A stretch of DNA of 48,528 bases from Caballeronia glathei (lineage in GTDB: Bacteria; Pseudomonadota; Gammaproteobacteria; Burkholderiales; Burkholderiaceae), in contig NZ_JFHC01000063.1 of assembly GCF_000698595.1 (NCBI RefSeq), forward strand, positions 1 to 48,528. The letters run 5' to 3'. Both the position numbers and the translations under genes were made by a program. Under the pieces are notes generated by a model. It saw only the letters and a program-made list of their open reading frames with translations. It had not been told where the DNA came from and did no database searches. Positions 16,342 to 26,050 of the stretch are shown here, piece by piece. Positions within the stretch are counted from its first letter, which is position 1. Each line of letters opens with the position of its first letter.

Positions 16342-17538
16342 TCACAGTCCCAGAATCATCTGCGCAATGATGTTCTTTTGAATCTCGTTCGAGCCGCCAT
16401 AGATCGAGGTCTTGCGGAAATTGAAGTAGTACGCGGCGAGCGGCGCGGCATCGTCGTCTCCTGCAATGCTGTGGTCGCGCTCGCCTTCGAGGAACGCGGG
16501 ATCGAAGGCCGCGGCCTCGGGGCCGATGGCGTCGAACATCAGTTCGGTCAGCGCCTGCTGGACCTCGGTGCCCTTGATCTTCAGCATCGACGCCTCGGGC
16601 CCGGGGCCGCGCCCTTTCGTCTCGCTCGCGACGACGCGCTGCACGGTCACTTCCAGCGCCATCAGTTCGATTTCGAGCGCGGCGACCTTCGCGGCGAACA
16701 CCGGGTCGTGCAGCAGCGGGCGGCCGCTCTTCTGCTGGCCGAGCGCGAGCCGCTTCAGGAACGCGAGTTCCCGCTTCGACTGCCCCATGCGCGCGATGCC
16801 GGTCCGCTCGTGGCCGAGCAGATATTTCGCATAAGTCCAGCCGCGGTTCTCCTCGCCGACGAGGTTCTCCGCGGGCACCGACACGTCCTCGAAGAAGACT
16901 TCGTTGACCTCGTGGTCCTCGTCGAGTGTGATGATCGGGCGCACGGTGATGCCGGGCGTCTTCATGTCGATGAGAAGGAAGGAGATGCCCTCCTGCTTTT
17001 TCGCGCCCGGGTCGGTGCGCACGAGGCAGAACATCATGTCGGCATGTTGCCCGAGGGTCGTCCAGGTTTTCTGGCCGTTGACGATGTAGTGATCGCCGTG
17101 ACGCTCGGCGCGCGTTCTCAGCGAGGCGAGATCCGAGCCGGAACCGGGCTCCGAGTAGCCCTGGCACCACCAGTCGGTGCCGTCCAGAATGCGCGGGAGA
17201 TAGCGGGCTTTCTGCGCGTCGCTGCCGTATTTCATCAGCACTGGCGCCACCATCGATACACCGAACGGCAACACGCCCGGCGCTCCGATGCGCGCGCATT
17301 CCTCGTCCCAGATGTGCTGCTGCGTGGCATCCCAGCCGGGGCCGCCATGTTCCTTCGGCCACGCGACGACCGACCAGCCGCGCGTGCCGAGCAGGCGGTG
17401 CCAGCTCGCGAAGTCGTCGCGGTTCAGTCGTTTGTGGTTCAGCACCTTCTCGCGCAGCGACCGCGGAAGATTGGCCTCGAGCCAGGTGCGAATGTCGGCG
17501 CGAAAAGCGTCGTCGGCGGGGGAATAGCTCAGATCCAT
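16342..17538 (-). CDS. Acyl-CoA dehydrogenase, large-subunit (PimC-like) partner
   Basis: The product is 398 aa. The flavin-binding segments are WWCQGYSEPGSGSDLASL and NGQKTWTTLGQHADMMF, and the C-domain ends IYGGSNEIQKNIIAQ. The Glu of medium-chain enzymes that precedes the GSxQIQ motif is a Gly here. Instead a Glu sits at E244 in LLGHERTGIAR, the position used as base in isovaleryl-CoA dehydrogenase, so that residue is the likely catalyst (alignment from memory). It is the first gene of a four-gene minus-strand operon with a second ACAD and two MaoC hydratases. Two inverted repeats lie just upstream of the ATG. Confidence 0.91.
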   Translation of the reverse strand: MDLSYSPADDAFRADIRTWLEANLPRSLREKVLNHKRLNRDDFASWHRLLGTRGWSVVAWPKEHGGPGWDATQQHIWDEECARIGAPGVLPFGVSMVAPVLMKYGSDAQKARYLPRILDGTDWWCQGYSEPGSGSDLASLRTRAERHGDHYIVNGQKTWTTLGQHADMMFCLVRTDPGAKKQEGISFLLIDMKTPGITVRPIITLDEDHEVNEVFFEDVSVPAENLVGEENRGWTYAKYLLGHERTGIARMGQSKRELAFLKRLALGQQKSGRPLLHDPVFAAKVAALEIELMALEVTVQRVVASETKGRGPGPEASMLKIKGTEVQQALTELMFDAIGPEAAAFDPAFLEGERDHSIAGDDDAAPLAAYYFNFRKTSIYGGSNEIQKNIIAQMILGL

Positions 17539-17557
17539 GCGCGGTGTCTCCTGTATC

Positions 17558-17591
17558 GACAGGAGCTGGCGCTTTGGCGCTTACTCCTGTC
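17558..17591. promoter_or_regulatory. Inverted repeat upstream of the acyl-CoA dehydrogenase operon
   Basis: Perfect 8-bp arms gacaggag (17558-17565) and ctcctgtc (17584-17591) flank a core that itself contains gcgc-tttg-gcgc. It lies 20 bp before the operon ATG on the minus strand. It may be an RNA hairpin in the leader, a terminator for the upstream DUF1178 gene without a T-tract, or an operator. Confidence 0.45.
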
Positions 17592-17603
17592 CCATGCAGA
17601 GCA

Positions 17604-17627
17604 TTCATGGCCCGCATCGGCCATGAA
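17604..17627. promoter_or_regulatory. Palindrome upstream of the acyl-CoA dehydrogenase operon, candidate operator
   Basis: Perfect 9-bp arms ttcatggcc (17604-17612) and ggccatgaa (17619-17627) are separated by 6 bp, giving a 24-bp dyad of the size bound by TetR- or GntR-type regulators. It sits 66-89 bp before the operon start and 18 bp past the DUF1178 stop codon. Confidence 0.4.
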
Positions 17628-17645
17628 CAGACACCGCGCCATGAC

Positions 17646-18101
17646 TTACTGCAGCGGTTCCTTCAGTGCGGCCGGTACGGACAGCGGCATCACGTCGATA
17701 CCTTCCTCGATCAAGGCGTGCGCGTCTTCCGGCGTCGTGACACCGCGAATATTGCGCGCGGGCGCTTCGTTGTAGTGAATGCGCCGCGCCTCTTCGGCAA
17801 AGCGATCGCCCACGTTCTCAGTGTTCTCCAGCACCTCGCGCAAAAACCGCAGCGCCCGGGCCTGGACCGCGGTCGCATCGGTCGCGCCCTGCTTCGCTTG
17901 AGGCTGCTGCGAAGGAGCGCTGTCGTTGCGAGCCGACGACAAATTCAGGCGCGGCGCCGAAGGCATGCGGCTCACCTCGGTCGTCGAGCAGACGGGACAT
18001 GCGACCAGCCCGCGCGACAACTGCGATTCGAACTCGTCGGTTGAAGCGAACCAGCCTTCAAAACGATGTTCGTGGGAGCACTTTAAATCGAGGACCTTCA
18101 T
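17646..18101 (-). CDS. DUF1178 family protein
   Basis: The product is 151 aa. It starts MKVLDLKCSHEHRFEGWF, the family hallmark, with C8, C35 and C38 (ACPVCST) giving a likely zinc-ribbon-type site. A Ser/Gln-rich linker (about 50-70) is followed by a conserved helical C-terminal half (RFLREVLENTENVGDRFAEE). No function is known to me. The frame is open 61 codons further upstream, but that part is not family-like and covers intergenic palindromes, so the ATG at 18101 is used. It is separated from the NUDIX gene by a strong terminator and so has its own promoter in 18102-18252, where three palindromes are packed. Confidence 0.9.
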   Translation of the reverse strand: MKVLDLKCSHEHRFEGWFASTDEFESQLSRGLVACPVCSTTEVSRMPSAPRLNLSSARNDSAPSQQPQAKQGATDATAVQARALRFLREVLENTENVGDRFAEEARRIHYNEAPARNIRGVTTPEDAHALIEEGIDVMPLSVPAALKEPLQ

Positions 18102-18130
18102 GCTGATCGGAGCTTCAGTGGAGTTTATCG

Positions 18131-18158
18131 CAAAACTGCGTTTTGTGAACGATCGTTC
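18131..18158. promoter_or_regulatory. Two adjacent palindromes upstream of the DUF1178 gene
   Basis: caaaac-tgc-gttttg (18131-18145) is followed one base later by the perfect 12-bp palindrome gaacgatcgttc (18147-18158). Both lie 30-57 bp before the DUF1178 start, where a promoter is expected. They look like operator half-sites or a paired operator. A third dyad with 8-bp arms lies at 18193-18200 and 18229-18236. Confidence 0.4.
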
Positions 18159-18252
18159 GAAAATGCTCTTACGCTGATGGTTTGCTGAATAACCGGGCGA
18201 GTGATTGATTTTAGCCCTTCGCCCGGACCTCTGCTGAGCGGGTTCCTGCCGT

Positions 18253-18275
18253 AAAAAAGCGGCCGTTGCGGCCGC
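18253..18275 (-). terminator. Intrinsic terminator at the end of the nuo-DUF2818-NUDIX transcription unit
   Basis: A 7-bp all-GC stem (18259-18265 with 18269-18275) and a 3-nt loop are followed on the minus strand by six T residues (18258-18253), about 30 bp past the NUDIX stop. Confidence 0.9.
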
Positions 18276-18306
18276 CCTCTTCATATCTCGCTCAACCCGC
18301 GCCGGA

Positions 18307-18906
18307 TCAGCCGCCGGTCGGCGCGCCGGGTTGCCATGCGCCGGACAGCAGCTTCTCGAGCCAGAACACGCCGATGATCGTCTTCACATCGCTGATGCGG
18401 CCGCTCTTCACCCAGTCAACCAGTTGCGCTTCGTCCGCGACGAACGTTTCGAGAAACTCGCCGTCGTCGAGCTTGCGCTCCCCTGCGGTGAGCCCGCGAG
18501 CCAGATACAGGTCGATGAACTCGGTCGAGTACGAAATGACCGGGTGAATGCGCGTCAGGAAGAACCATTCGCGGGCCGTGTAGCCGGTCTCTTCCTGCAA
18601 CTCGCGCTTGGCGCACGTCAGTTCGTCCTCGTTCGGATCGAGCTTGCCCGCCGGAAATTCGACCAGCACCTTGCCGATCGGATAGCGGTACTGGCGTTCG
18701 AGAAGCACGCGGCCGTCGTCGAAGAGCGGGAGGATCATCACCGCGCCGGGATGCTCGACGTATTCGCGCGTGGCGTGCTTGCCGTCGGGCAATTCGACCG
18801 TATCGCACTTGAGTGTCAGAAACTTGCCCTCGTGAACGGTGACGCTTTCGACCGTCTTTTCGATGAGGCCGTCGTCGCTTGTCGGGAGTGAGGAATGTTC
18901 AGCCAT
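18307..18906 (-). CDS. NUDIX hydrolase, ADP-ribose pyrophosphatase type
   Basis: The product is 199 aa. The NUDIX box spans residues 87-109, starting GKLDPNEDEL and ending RELQEETGY; its metal-binding REx2EE core is intact. The upstream RQYRYPIGKVLVEFPAG and the downstream PVISYSTEFIDLYLA match ADP-sugar pyrophosphatases of the NudF type, which split ADP-ribose to AMP and ribose 5-phosphate. The ATG at 18906 is chosen because the family begins near there; the frame is open a further 76 codons upstream but overlaps the DUF2818 gene. It lies 44 bp after that gene and ends at a strong terminator, so it probably closes the nuo transcript. Confidence 0.92.
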   Translation of the reverse strand: MAEHSSLPTSDDGLIEKTVESVTVHEGKFLTLKCDTVELPDGKHATREYVEHPGAVMILPLFDDGRVLLERQYRYPIGKVLVEFPAGKLDPNEDELTCAKRELQEETGYTAREWFFLTRIHPVISYSTEFIDLYLARGLTAGERKLDDGEFLETFVADEAQLVDWVKSGRISDVKTIIGVFWLEKLLSGAWQPGAPTGG

Positions 18907-18950
18907 CGTGGCGCCTTGTGCGAAGTGGGCCGCGACAGCATGAGACGCTG

Positions 18951-19268
18951 TCAGCGGCGTTTGACGAGGTACTGATATGTGAAACCGGGAAACGCGAACA
19001 CCACGAACAGGCTGAAGGTGACCGCGTAGAACTGCCAGCCCTGATCGAAGCGATTTCCAGCGCGCGCCTCCAGCATGAAGCCGAGCGTGCCCACGACGAG
19101 ATAAAGGACGATCAGCTCCGCGATGCGGATCCATGCGTTCTTCTTCGCTTCACCGTGCGGTTTGCTCGCGAGGTTAAGCGGAATGACAGCGAAGAGCCGC
19201 TGGTTCACGAACGGAAGGTTGGCGCCCACGAGCGCCAACAGCACAATAAACCAGCCCGCAACCGACAT
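18951..19268 (-). CDS. DUF2818 family small membrane protein, coupled to nuoN
   Basis: The product is 105 aa with three hydrophobic segments at about residues 4-22, 48-66 and 80-98, separated by short basic loops. The ATG shares one base with the nuoN stop codon (TAATG), so it is translationally coupled to nuoN. DUF2818 proteins are found in this position in Betaproteobacteria. No activity is known to me. Genomic coupling suggests an accessory or assembly factor of complex I in the inner membrane, which is inference. The coding frame is supported by the exact stop-start junction and by the membrane pattern. Confidence 0.88.
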   Translation of the reverse strand: MSVAGWFIVLLALVGANLPFVNQRLFAVIPLNLASKPHGEAKKNAWIRIAELIVLYLVVGTLGFMLEARAGNRFDQGWQFYAVTFSLFVVFAFPGFTYQYLVKRR

Positions 19269-20740
19269 TACAGCGGCAACGTGTGCGTAATGGCGGTGAG
19301 GCACGCCGTCATCAGCGGGCCCGGCACGAGGCCGAGCACGAGCACGGCAAGACCGTTGAACGCGAGCAGGCCGCGGTTCAGGCCGCCCGCGACGATCGGC
19401 GATGCGTCCTGCGGCGCGTCGAAGTACATCAGCTTCACGATGCGCAGGTAGTAGAACGCGCCGACCAGCGATGTAATCACGGCGAGCACGGCGAGCCACG
19501 TCAGGCCGGCGTTCATCGTCGCTTCGAGCACGGCGAGCTTCGCGTAGAAACCGACCGTCGGCGGGATGCCGGCGAGCGAGAACATCATGATCATCATGAC
19601 AAACGCGAACACCGGGCTGCGCTGGTTCAGGCCCTTGAAGTCGTCGATCATTTCGGCTTCGAAATCGCGGCGCGCGAGCAGCATCACCACGCCGAACGTG
19701 CCGAGCGTCGTGACGAGATAGATGATGCTGTAGAACATTGCCGAGCTGTACGCACCGGCGGCGCCCGTCACCTTGCCGTCGACCACGCCGGCGAGCAGCC
19801 CGAGCAGCACGAAGCCCATGTTCGAAATGGCCGAGTACGCCAGCATCCGCTTGATGTTCTTCTGCACGATACCGGTCACGTTGCCGACGATCAGCGACAG
19901 CGCCGCGAGAATCACCAGCATCTCCTGCCAGTCGACGGCGAGCGGCAGCAGGCCCATCACCAGGAGGCGCAGGCCCCACGCGAACGCGGCGACCTTCGGT
20001 CCGCCGCCGGTGAGCAGCGTCATGGCGGTCGGCGCGCCCTGATAGACGTCGGGCACCCACATGTGGAACGGCACCGCGCCCATCTTGAACGCGACGCCGG
20101 CCACGACGAAGATCACGCCGAAGAGCAGCACCGCGTCGTTGATTCGGCCGGAAGCGACGGCCTTCAGCACTTCGTTCAGTTCAAGCGAGCCGGTCGCGCC
20201 GTACAGCATCGAGATGCCGTAGAGCAGGAAGCCGGATGCCAGCGCGCCGAGCACGTAGTACTTCATCGCCGATTCATTCGCCTGCGGCGCATCCTTGCGC
20301 AGCGCGATCACCGCGTACAGCGACAGCGACATCAGTTCCAGACCGAGATACAGCGTCAGGAAATTGTTGCCCGAGATCATCACGCACTGGCCGAGCAGCG
20401 AAAAGAGGCCGAGCAGGAAGAAGTCGCCGCGAAAGAGGTCGCGGTCTTCCAGATACCTGCGCGAGTAGATCACCGACACCGCAAAGCCGAGACTCACCAC
20501 TGCCTTCATCGCGCTCGCGAACGGATCGACGATGTACATGCGCGCGAAGAAGTAATGGGTTTGCGGATCGAGGGCGTTCACGGCGAACCACACGCCGACG
20601 ACGAGCGTCGACACGAGCGAGATCAGATACGTGACGCGACGGCTCGACGGGCCGTAGATCGTGTCGTTCAACCACGCCACGACAATCGCCAGCATCAGGA
20701 TCGCGTCGGGCAACAAGGCACTCATAGGGGCGTTTTGCAT
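19268..20740 (-). CDS. nuoN: NADH-quinone oxidoreductase subunit N
   Basis: The product is 490 aa with about 14 transmembrane helices, normal length. It is one of three Mrp-antiporter-like proton-pumping subunits of complex I. The conserved channel segment is AFKMGAVPFHMWVPDVYQG (with the Lys and the VPD turn), and TTLGTFGVVMLL follows later. A GGAGGAA ribosome-binding site lies 12 nt before the ATG at 20740; an internal Met five codons on is the alternative. It is the last nuo gene, 25 bp after nuoM, with its stop overlapping the DUF2818 start. Confidence 0.97.
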   Translation of the reverse strand: MQNAPMSALLPDAILMLAIVVAWLNDTIYGPSSRRVTYLISLVSTLVVGVWFAVNALDPQTHYFFARMYIVDPFASAMKAVVSLGFAVSVIYSRRYLEDRDLFRGDFFLLGLFSLLGQCVMISGNNFLTLYLGLELMSLSLYAVIALRKDAPQANESAMKYYVLGALASGFLLYGISMLYGATGSLELNEVLKAVASGRINDAVLLFGVIFVVAGVAFKMGAVPFHMWVPDVYQGAPTAMTLLTGGGPKVAAFAWGLRLLVMGLLPLAVDWQEMLVILAALSLIVGNVTGIVQKNIKRMLAYSAISNMGFVLLGLLAGVVDGKVTGAAGAYSSAMFYSIIYLVTTLGTFGVVMLLARRDFEAEMIDDFKGLNQRSPVFAFVMMIMMFSLAGIPPTVGFYAKLAVLEATMNAGLTWLAVLAVITSLVGAFYYLRIVKLMYFDAPQDASPIVAGGLNRGLLAFNGLAVLVLGLVPGPLMTACLTAITHTLPL

Positions 20741-20765
20741 GATCTTTTAATTCCTCCGCACGACG

Positions 20766-22256
20766 TTACTGGGTGAGCGGCAGCTTCGACTGCGCGACGT
20801 GGGAGAGGAGGTTAGCCACGGATTCGTGCATGACATCGGTGAAAGGCTTCGGATGCAGGCCCATGTACAGCGTGAAGACGGCGAGCACGGTCAGCATGAA
20901 GATTTCACGCTTGTTGATGTCCGAGAGCTTCGCGACGTGGTCGTTCGCCACCGCGCCGAAGTGCACGCGCTTGTACATCCAGAGCGTATAGGCCGCCCCG
21001 AGGACCAGCGTGAACGTGGCGAGGAAACCGATCCAGAAGTTGTACTTCACGGCGGCGAGAATCACCATGAACTCGCCGACGAAACCGGACGTGCCCGGCA
21101 GGCCGCAGTTCGCCATCGCGAAGAGCATCGAGAACGCGGCGAACTTCGGCATCGTGTTGACGACGCCGCCGTAATCCGAGATCTGGCGCGAGTGGACGCG
21201 GTCGTACAGCACGCCGATGGAAAGGAACATCGCCCCCGACACGAAGCCGTGCGAAATCATCTGGATAATCGCGCCTTCCACGCCGAGCTGGCTGAAGATG
21301 AAGAAGCCGAGCGTGACAAAGCCCATGTGCGCAATCGACGAATACGCGACGAGCTTCTTCATGTCCGTCTGCACGAGCGCGACGAGACCGATGTAGATCA
21401 CCGCGATCAGCGACAGCGTGATCACCACAGGCGCCAGGAAGTGGCTCGCGTCCGGCGCGATCGGCAGCGAGAAGCGCAGGAAGCCGTAGGCGCCGAGCTT
21501 CAGCATGATCGCCGCCAGCACGATCGAGCCGCCCGTCGGCGCTTCCACGTGGGCATCGGGCAGCCAGGTGTGGACCGGCCACATCGGCACCTTCACGGCG
21601 AACGCCAGGAAGAACGCGATGAACAGCAGCACCTGCGGCGTAAAGCCGATCTTCGCCGCCTGCCACGTCGCGAGGTCGAACGTGTGCGTCTGCGTGTACA
21701 GGTACAGCAGCGCAACCAGCATCAGGAGCGAGCCCATCAACGTGTACAGGAAGAACTTGAACGCCGCGTACACGCGGTTCGGTCCGCCCCACACACCGAT
21801 GATGATGTACATCGGAATCAGCGTCGCTTCGAAGAACACGTAGAACAGCATGCCGTCGGCAGTGGAGAACACGCCGACCATGATGCCCGAGAGGATCAGG
21901 AACGCTGCCATGTACTGCGAAACGCGCGAGGTGATCACCTCCCAGCCGGCGATCACGACAATCACCGTAATCAGCGCGGTCAGCACGACAAACCACATCG
22001 AGATGCCGTCCACACCGAGGTGGTAGGTGATGTTGAAGCGCTCGATCCAGTTCGCCTGCTCGACGAACTGAAGCGCGGCCGTCGACGAATCGAAGCCGGT
22101 GATCAGCGGAATCGTGACGAGCAGCCCGAGGATCGCACCGATCAGCGCGGTCCAGCGCGCGGGGGCCGGATTTTTATCGGAGCCGACAGCCAGGACCAGG
22201 AGGCCGAAAACGATCGGCAACCAGATCGCGACACTGAGAATCGGAAAAGAGTGCAT
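20766..22256 (-). CDS. nuoM: NADH-quinone oxidoreductase subunit M
   Basis: The product is 496 aa with about 14 transmembrane helices, the second antiporter-like proton pump of complex I. The catalytic channel motif VKVPMWPVHTWLPDAHVEAP is intact, with its Lys, His and PDA turn, as is KKLVAYSSIAHMGFVTLG. The gene is 13 bp after nuoL and 25 bp before nuoN, and the frame agrees with the family over its whole length. The product sits in the distal part of the membrane arm, between NuoN and NuoL. Confidence 0.97.
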   Translation of the reverse strand: MHSFPILSVAIWLPIVFGLLVLAVGSDKNPAPARWTALIGAILGLLVTIPLITGFDSSTAALQFVEQANWIERFNITYHLGVDGISMWFVVLTALITVIVVIAGWEVITSRVSQYMAAFLILSGIMVGVFSTADGMLFYVFFEATLIPMYIIIGVWGGPNRVYAAFKFFLYTLMGSLLMLVALLYLYTQTHTFDLATWQAAKIGFTPQVLLFIAFFLAFAVKVPMWPVHTWLPDAHVEAPTGGSIVLAAIMLKLGAYGFLRFSLPIAPDASHFLAPVVITLSLIAVIYIGLVALVQTDMKKLVAYSSIAHMGFVTLGFFIFSQLGVEGAIIQMISHGFVSGAMFLSIGVLYDRVHSRQISDYGGVVNTMPKFAAFSMLFAMANCGLPGTSGFVGEFMVILAAVKYNFWIGFLATFTLVLGAAYTLWMYKRVHFGAVANDHVAKLSDINKREIFMLTVLAVFTLYMGLHPKPFTDVMHESVANLLSHVAQSKLPLTQ

Positions 22257-22269
22257 AGGGTCCCTCGCC

Positions 22270-24330
<2,061 letters not shown>

Positions 24331-24347
24331 AACAGCCTAGCCTGAAT

Positions 24348-24653
24348 TTAACCTTTGAGCTGATCGAGATCCTCGACGTTGATCGTGTCGAGGCTACGGA
24401 ACAGGGTCACCAGAATGGCGAGACCGATCGCCGCTTCGGCTGCTGCAACAGTCAGCACGAAGAACACGAAGATCTGGCCATGCACGTCGCCGAGATAGTG
24501 CGAAAACGCGACAAAATTGGTGTTCACCGCAAGCAGCATCAATTCGATCGCCATCAGGATGATGATCACGTTGCGGCGGTTCAGGAAAATCCCGACGATG
24601 CTGATCGCGAACAGAATCGCGCCGAGCACGAGGTAATGGGCAAGACTCAACAT
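24348..24653 (-). CDS. nuoK: NADH-quinone oxidoreductase subunit K
   Basis: The product is 101 aa with three transmembrane helices, the standard length. It lies beside NuoA and NuoJ in the membrane arm of complex I. The conserved buried glutamates are seen in IELMLLAVNTNF and in AAAEAAIGLAIL; in E. coli the corresponding residues are needed for proton pumping. It begins 18 bp after nuoJ and ends 17 bp before nuoL. The ATG at 24653 follows a GAGAAGGAGAA ribosome-binding site. Confidence 0.97.
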   Translation of the reverse strand: MLSLAHYLVLGAILFAISIVGIFLNRRNVIIILMAIELMLLAVNTNFVAFSHYLGDVHGQIFVFFVLTVAAAEAAIGLAILVTLFRSLDTINVEDLDQLKG

Positions 24654-24671
24654 TTCTCTTCTCCTTCTCGC

Positions 24672-25361
24672 TCAGCCCTTGTTGTCAACCGTACCCGCAC
24701 CGACGTTACCGGTCACGGGCGGATTGGTCGCCGCGTCGGGCGCTTCCGTTTCCGACTTCATCTTGACCAGGCGCACGCGGTCCTCGCGGCGCACCTTCAC
24801 CTGCTCGCTGATGACCTGGCGCTTGTTGTCCTTCTTCTCGCGGATCGTGAGCGAGATCGCCGCGATGATCGCGACGAGCAGGATCAGGCCCGCGATTTCG
24901 AACGCGAAGATGTAGTCGGTGTAGATGACCTTGCCGATCAGCTGCGTGTTCGACATCACTGCCCCGCCGCCGACGCCCGCGCCTGCCGTCACGTCATGCA
25001 CCGGCGCGACGGTCGCGCCATAGCCGTGCCACAGGATCAGCGCGGTCTCGATGATGATGATCGCGCCGACGATGCTCGCCAGCGGCACGAACCGCTTGAA
25101 GTCGCGATGCAGCACGTCGAGATTGATGTCGAGCATCATGACGACGAACAGGAACAGCACCATCACGGCGCCCACGTAGACGAGAACCAGCAGGATCGCG
25201 AGGAATTCGGCCTGGAGCAGCATCCAGATCGCGGCCGCGTTGAAGAACGCGAGCACGAGAAAGAGCGCGGATGCCACCGGGTTGCGCGAGGTGATCACCT
25301 TCAGCGCCGACACGGTCAGCGATAGCGCGAAGATGTAGAACAGTACGGTCGTGAATTCCAT
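24672..25361 (-). CDS. nuoJ: NADH-quinone oxidoreductase subunit J
   Basis: The product is 229 aa. Five transmembrane helices occupy about residues 1-175 (conserved VLVYVGAVMVLFLFVVMML), followed by a cytoplasmic charged tail rich in Lys, Glu and Arg. NuoJ forms part of the membrane arm near the quinone site in complex I. The start ATG at 25361 is clear, with the family-like hydrophobic first helix FTTVLFYIFALSLTV. It is preceded by a 182-bp non-coding gap after nuoI, unusual for this operon, which contains several hairpins. Confidence 0.96.
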   Translation of the reverse strand: MEFTTVLFYIFALSLTVSALKVITSRNPVASALFLVLAFFNAAAIWMLLQAEFLAILLVLVYVGAVMVLFLFVVMMLDINLDVLHRDFKRFVPLASIVGAIIIIETALILWHGYGATVAPVHDVTAGAGVGGGAVMSNTQLIGKVIYTDYIFAFEIAGLILLVAIIAAISLTIREKKDNKRQVISEQVKVRREDRVRLVKMKSETEAPDAATNPPVTGNVGAGTVDNKG

Positions 25362-25543
25362 GATTACCGGTTCATCGTTAGGCCATCATCAGGCATTGTG
25401 TTTGGACACAAGCACGCCTCGGTTGCAACGCTTCGGAAAACGCAAGGTGCAACCTCGGCGCGCACGCCGCAACAGCAGGTCGATTCAAATACGGGAACAA
25501 CTCGGAGCGGGGTATCGTTTTCGTGGTCCTCGCTCCGTGCGCA
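25362..25543 (-). other. Long structured spacer between nuoI and nuoJ
   Basis: This 182-bp gap has no convincing ORF. It contains inverted repeats tgtgt/acaca (25397-25410), ggttgca/tgcaacc (25421-25427 and 25448-25454) and cggagcg/cgctccg (25503-25509 and 25531-25537). Most other nuo gaps are below 65 bp. It could hold an RNA processing site or an internal promoter; neither is proven. Confidence 0.5.
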
Positions 25544-26032
25544 TCAACGATACGGTGCGTCGGCTGCCTTCGATGCCGCGATTTCCGCCTCGTAACGGTC
25601 GCCAACCGCGAGCAGCATGTCTTTCGTGAAATACAGGTCGCCGCGCTTTTCGCCGTGGTACTCGAGAATCTGCGTCTCGACGATCGAGTCGACCGGGCAG
25701 CTCTCCTCGCAGAAGCCGCAGAAGATGCACTTGGTCAGATCGATGTCGTAGCGCGTGGTGCGGCGCGTGTTGTCGGCGCGCGTTTCGGATTCGATCGTGA
25801 TCGCGAGCGCCGGACACACCGCTTCGCACAGCTTGCACGCGATACAGCGCTCTTCGCCGTTCTCGTAGCGGCGCAGCGCATGCAGGCCGCGAAAACGCGG
25901 CGAGATCGGCGTCTTCTCTTCCGGGAACTGCACGGTGATCTTGCGCTGGAACGTGTAGCGTCCCGTCAGCGCGAGCCCCTTCAGCAGCTCGGTCAGAAAG
26001 AAGGTCTTGAAGAAGTTCTGAATTGCGGTCAT
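25544..26032 (-). CDS. nuoI: NADH-quinone oxidoreductase subunit I
   Basis: The product is 162 aa, a peripheral-arm ferredoxin-like subunit that carries two [4Fe-4S] clusters (N6a, N6b) and passes electrons toward NuoB and quinone. Both cysteine sets are complete: C63, C66, C69, C73 (CIACKLCEAVC) and C102, C105, C108, C112 (CIFCGFCEESC). An amphipathic N-terminal helix (about 1-25) anchors it at the membrane. It starts 18 bp after nuoH and is followed by the 182-bp spacer. Length and motifs are normal for the family. Confidence 0.97.
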   Translation of the reverse strand: MTAIQNFFKTFFLTELLKGLALTGRYTFQRKITVQFPEEKTPISPRFRGLHALRRYENGEERCIACKLCEAVCPALAITIESETRADNTRRTTRYDIDLTKCIFCGFCEESCPVDSIVETQILEYHGEKRGDLYFTKDMLLAVGDRYEAEIAASKAADAPYR

Positions 26033-26050
26033 GGTTATTTCATCCGCCCT

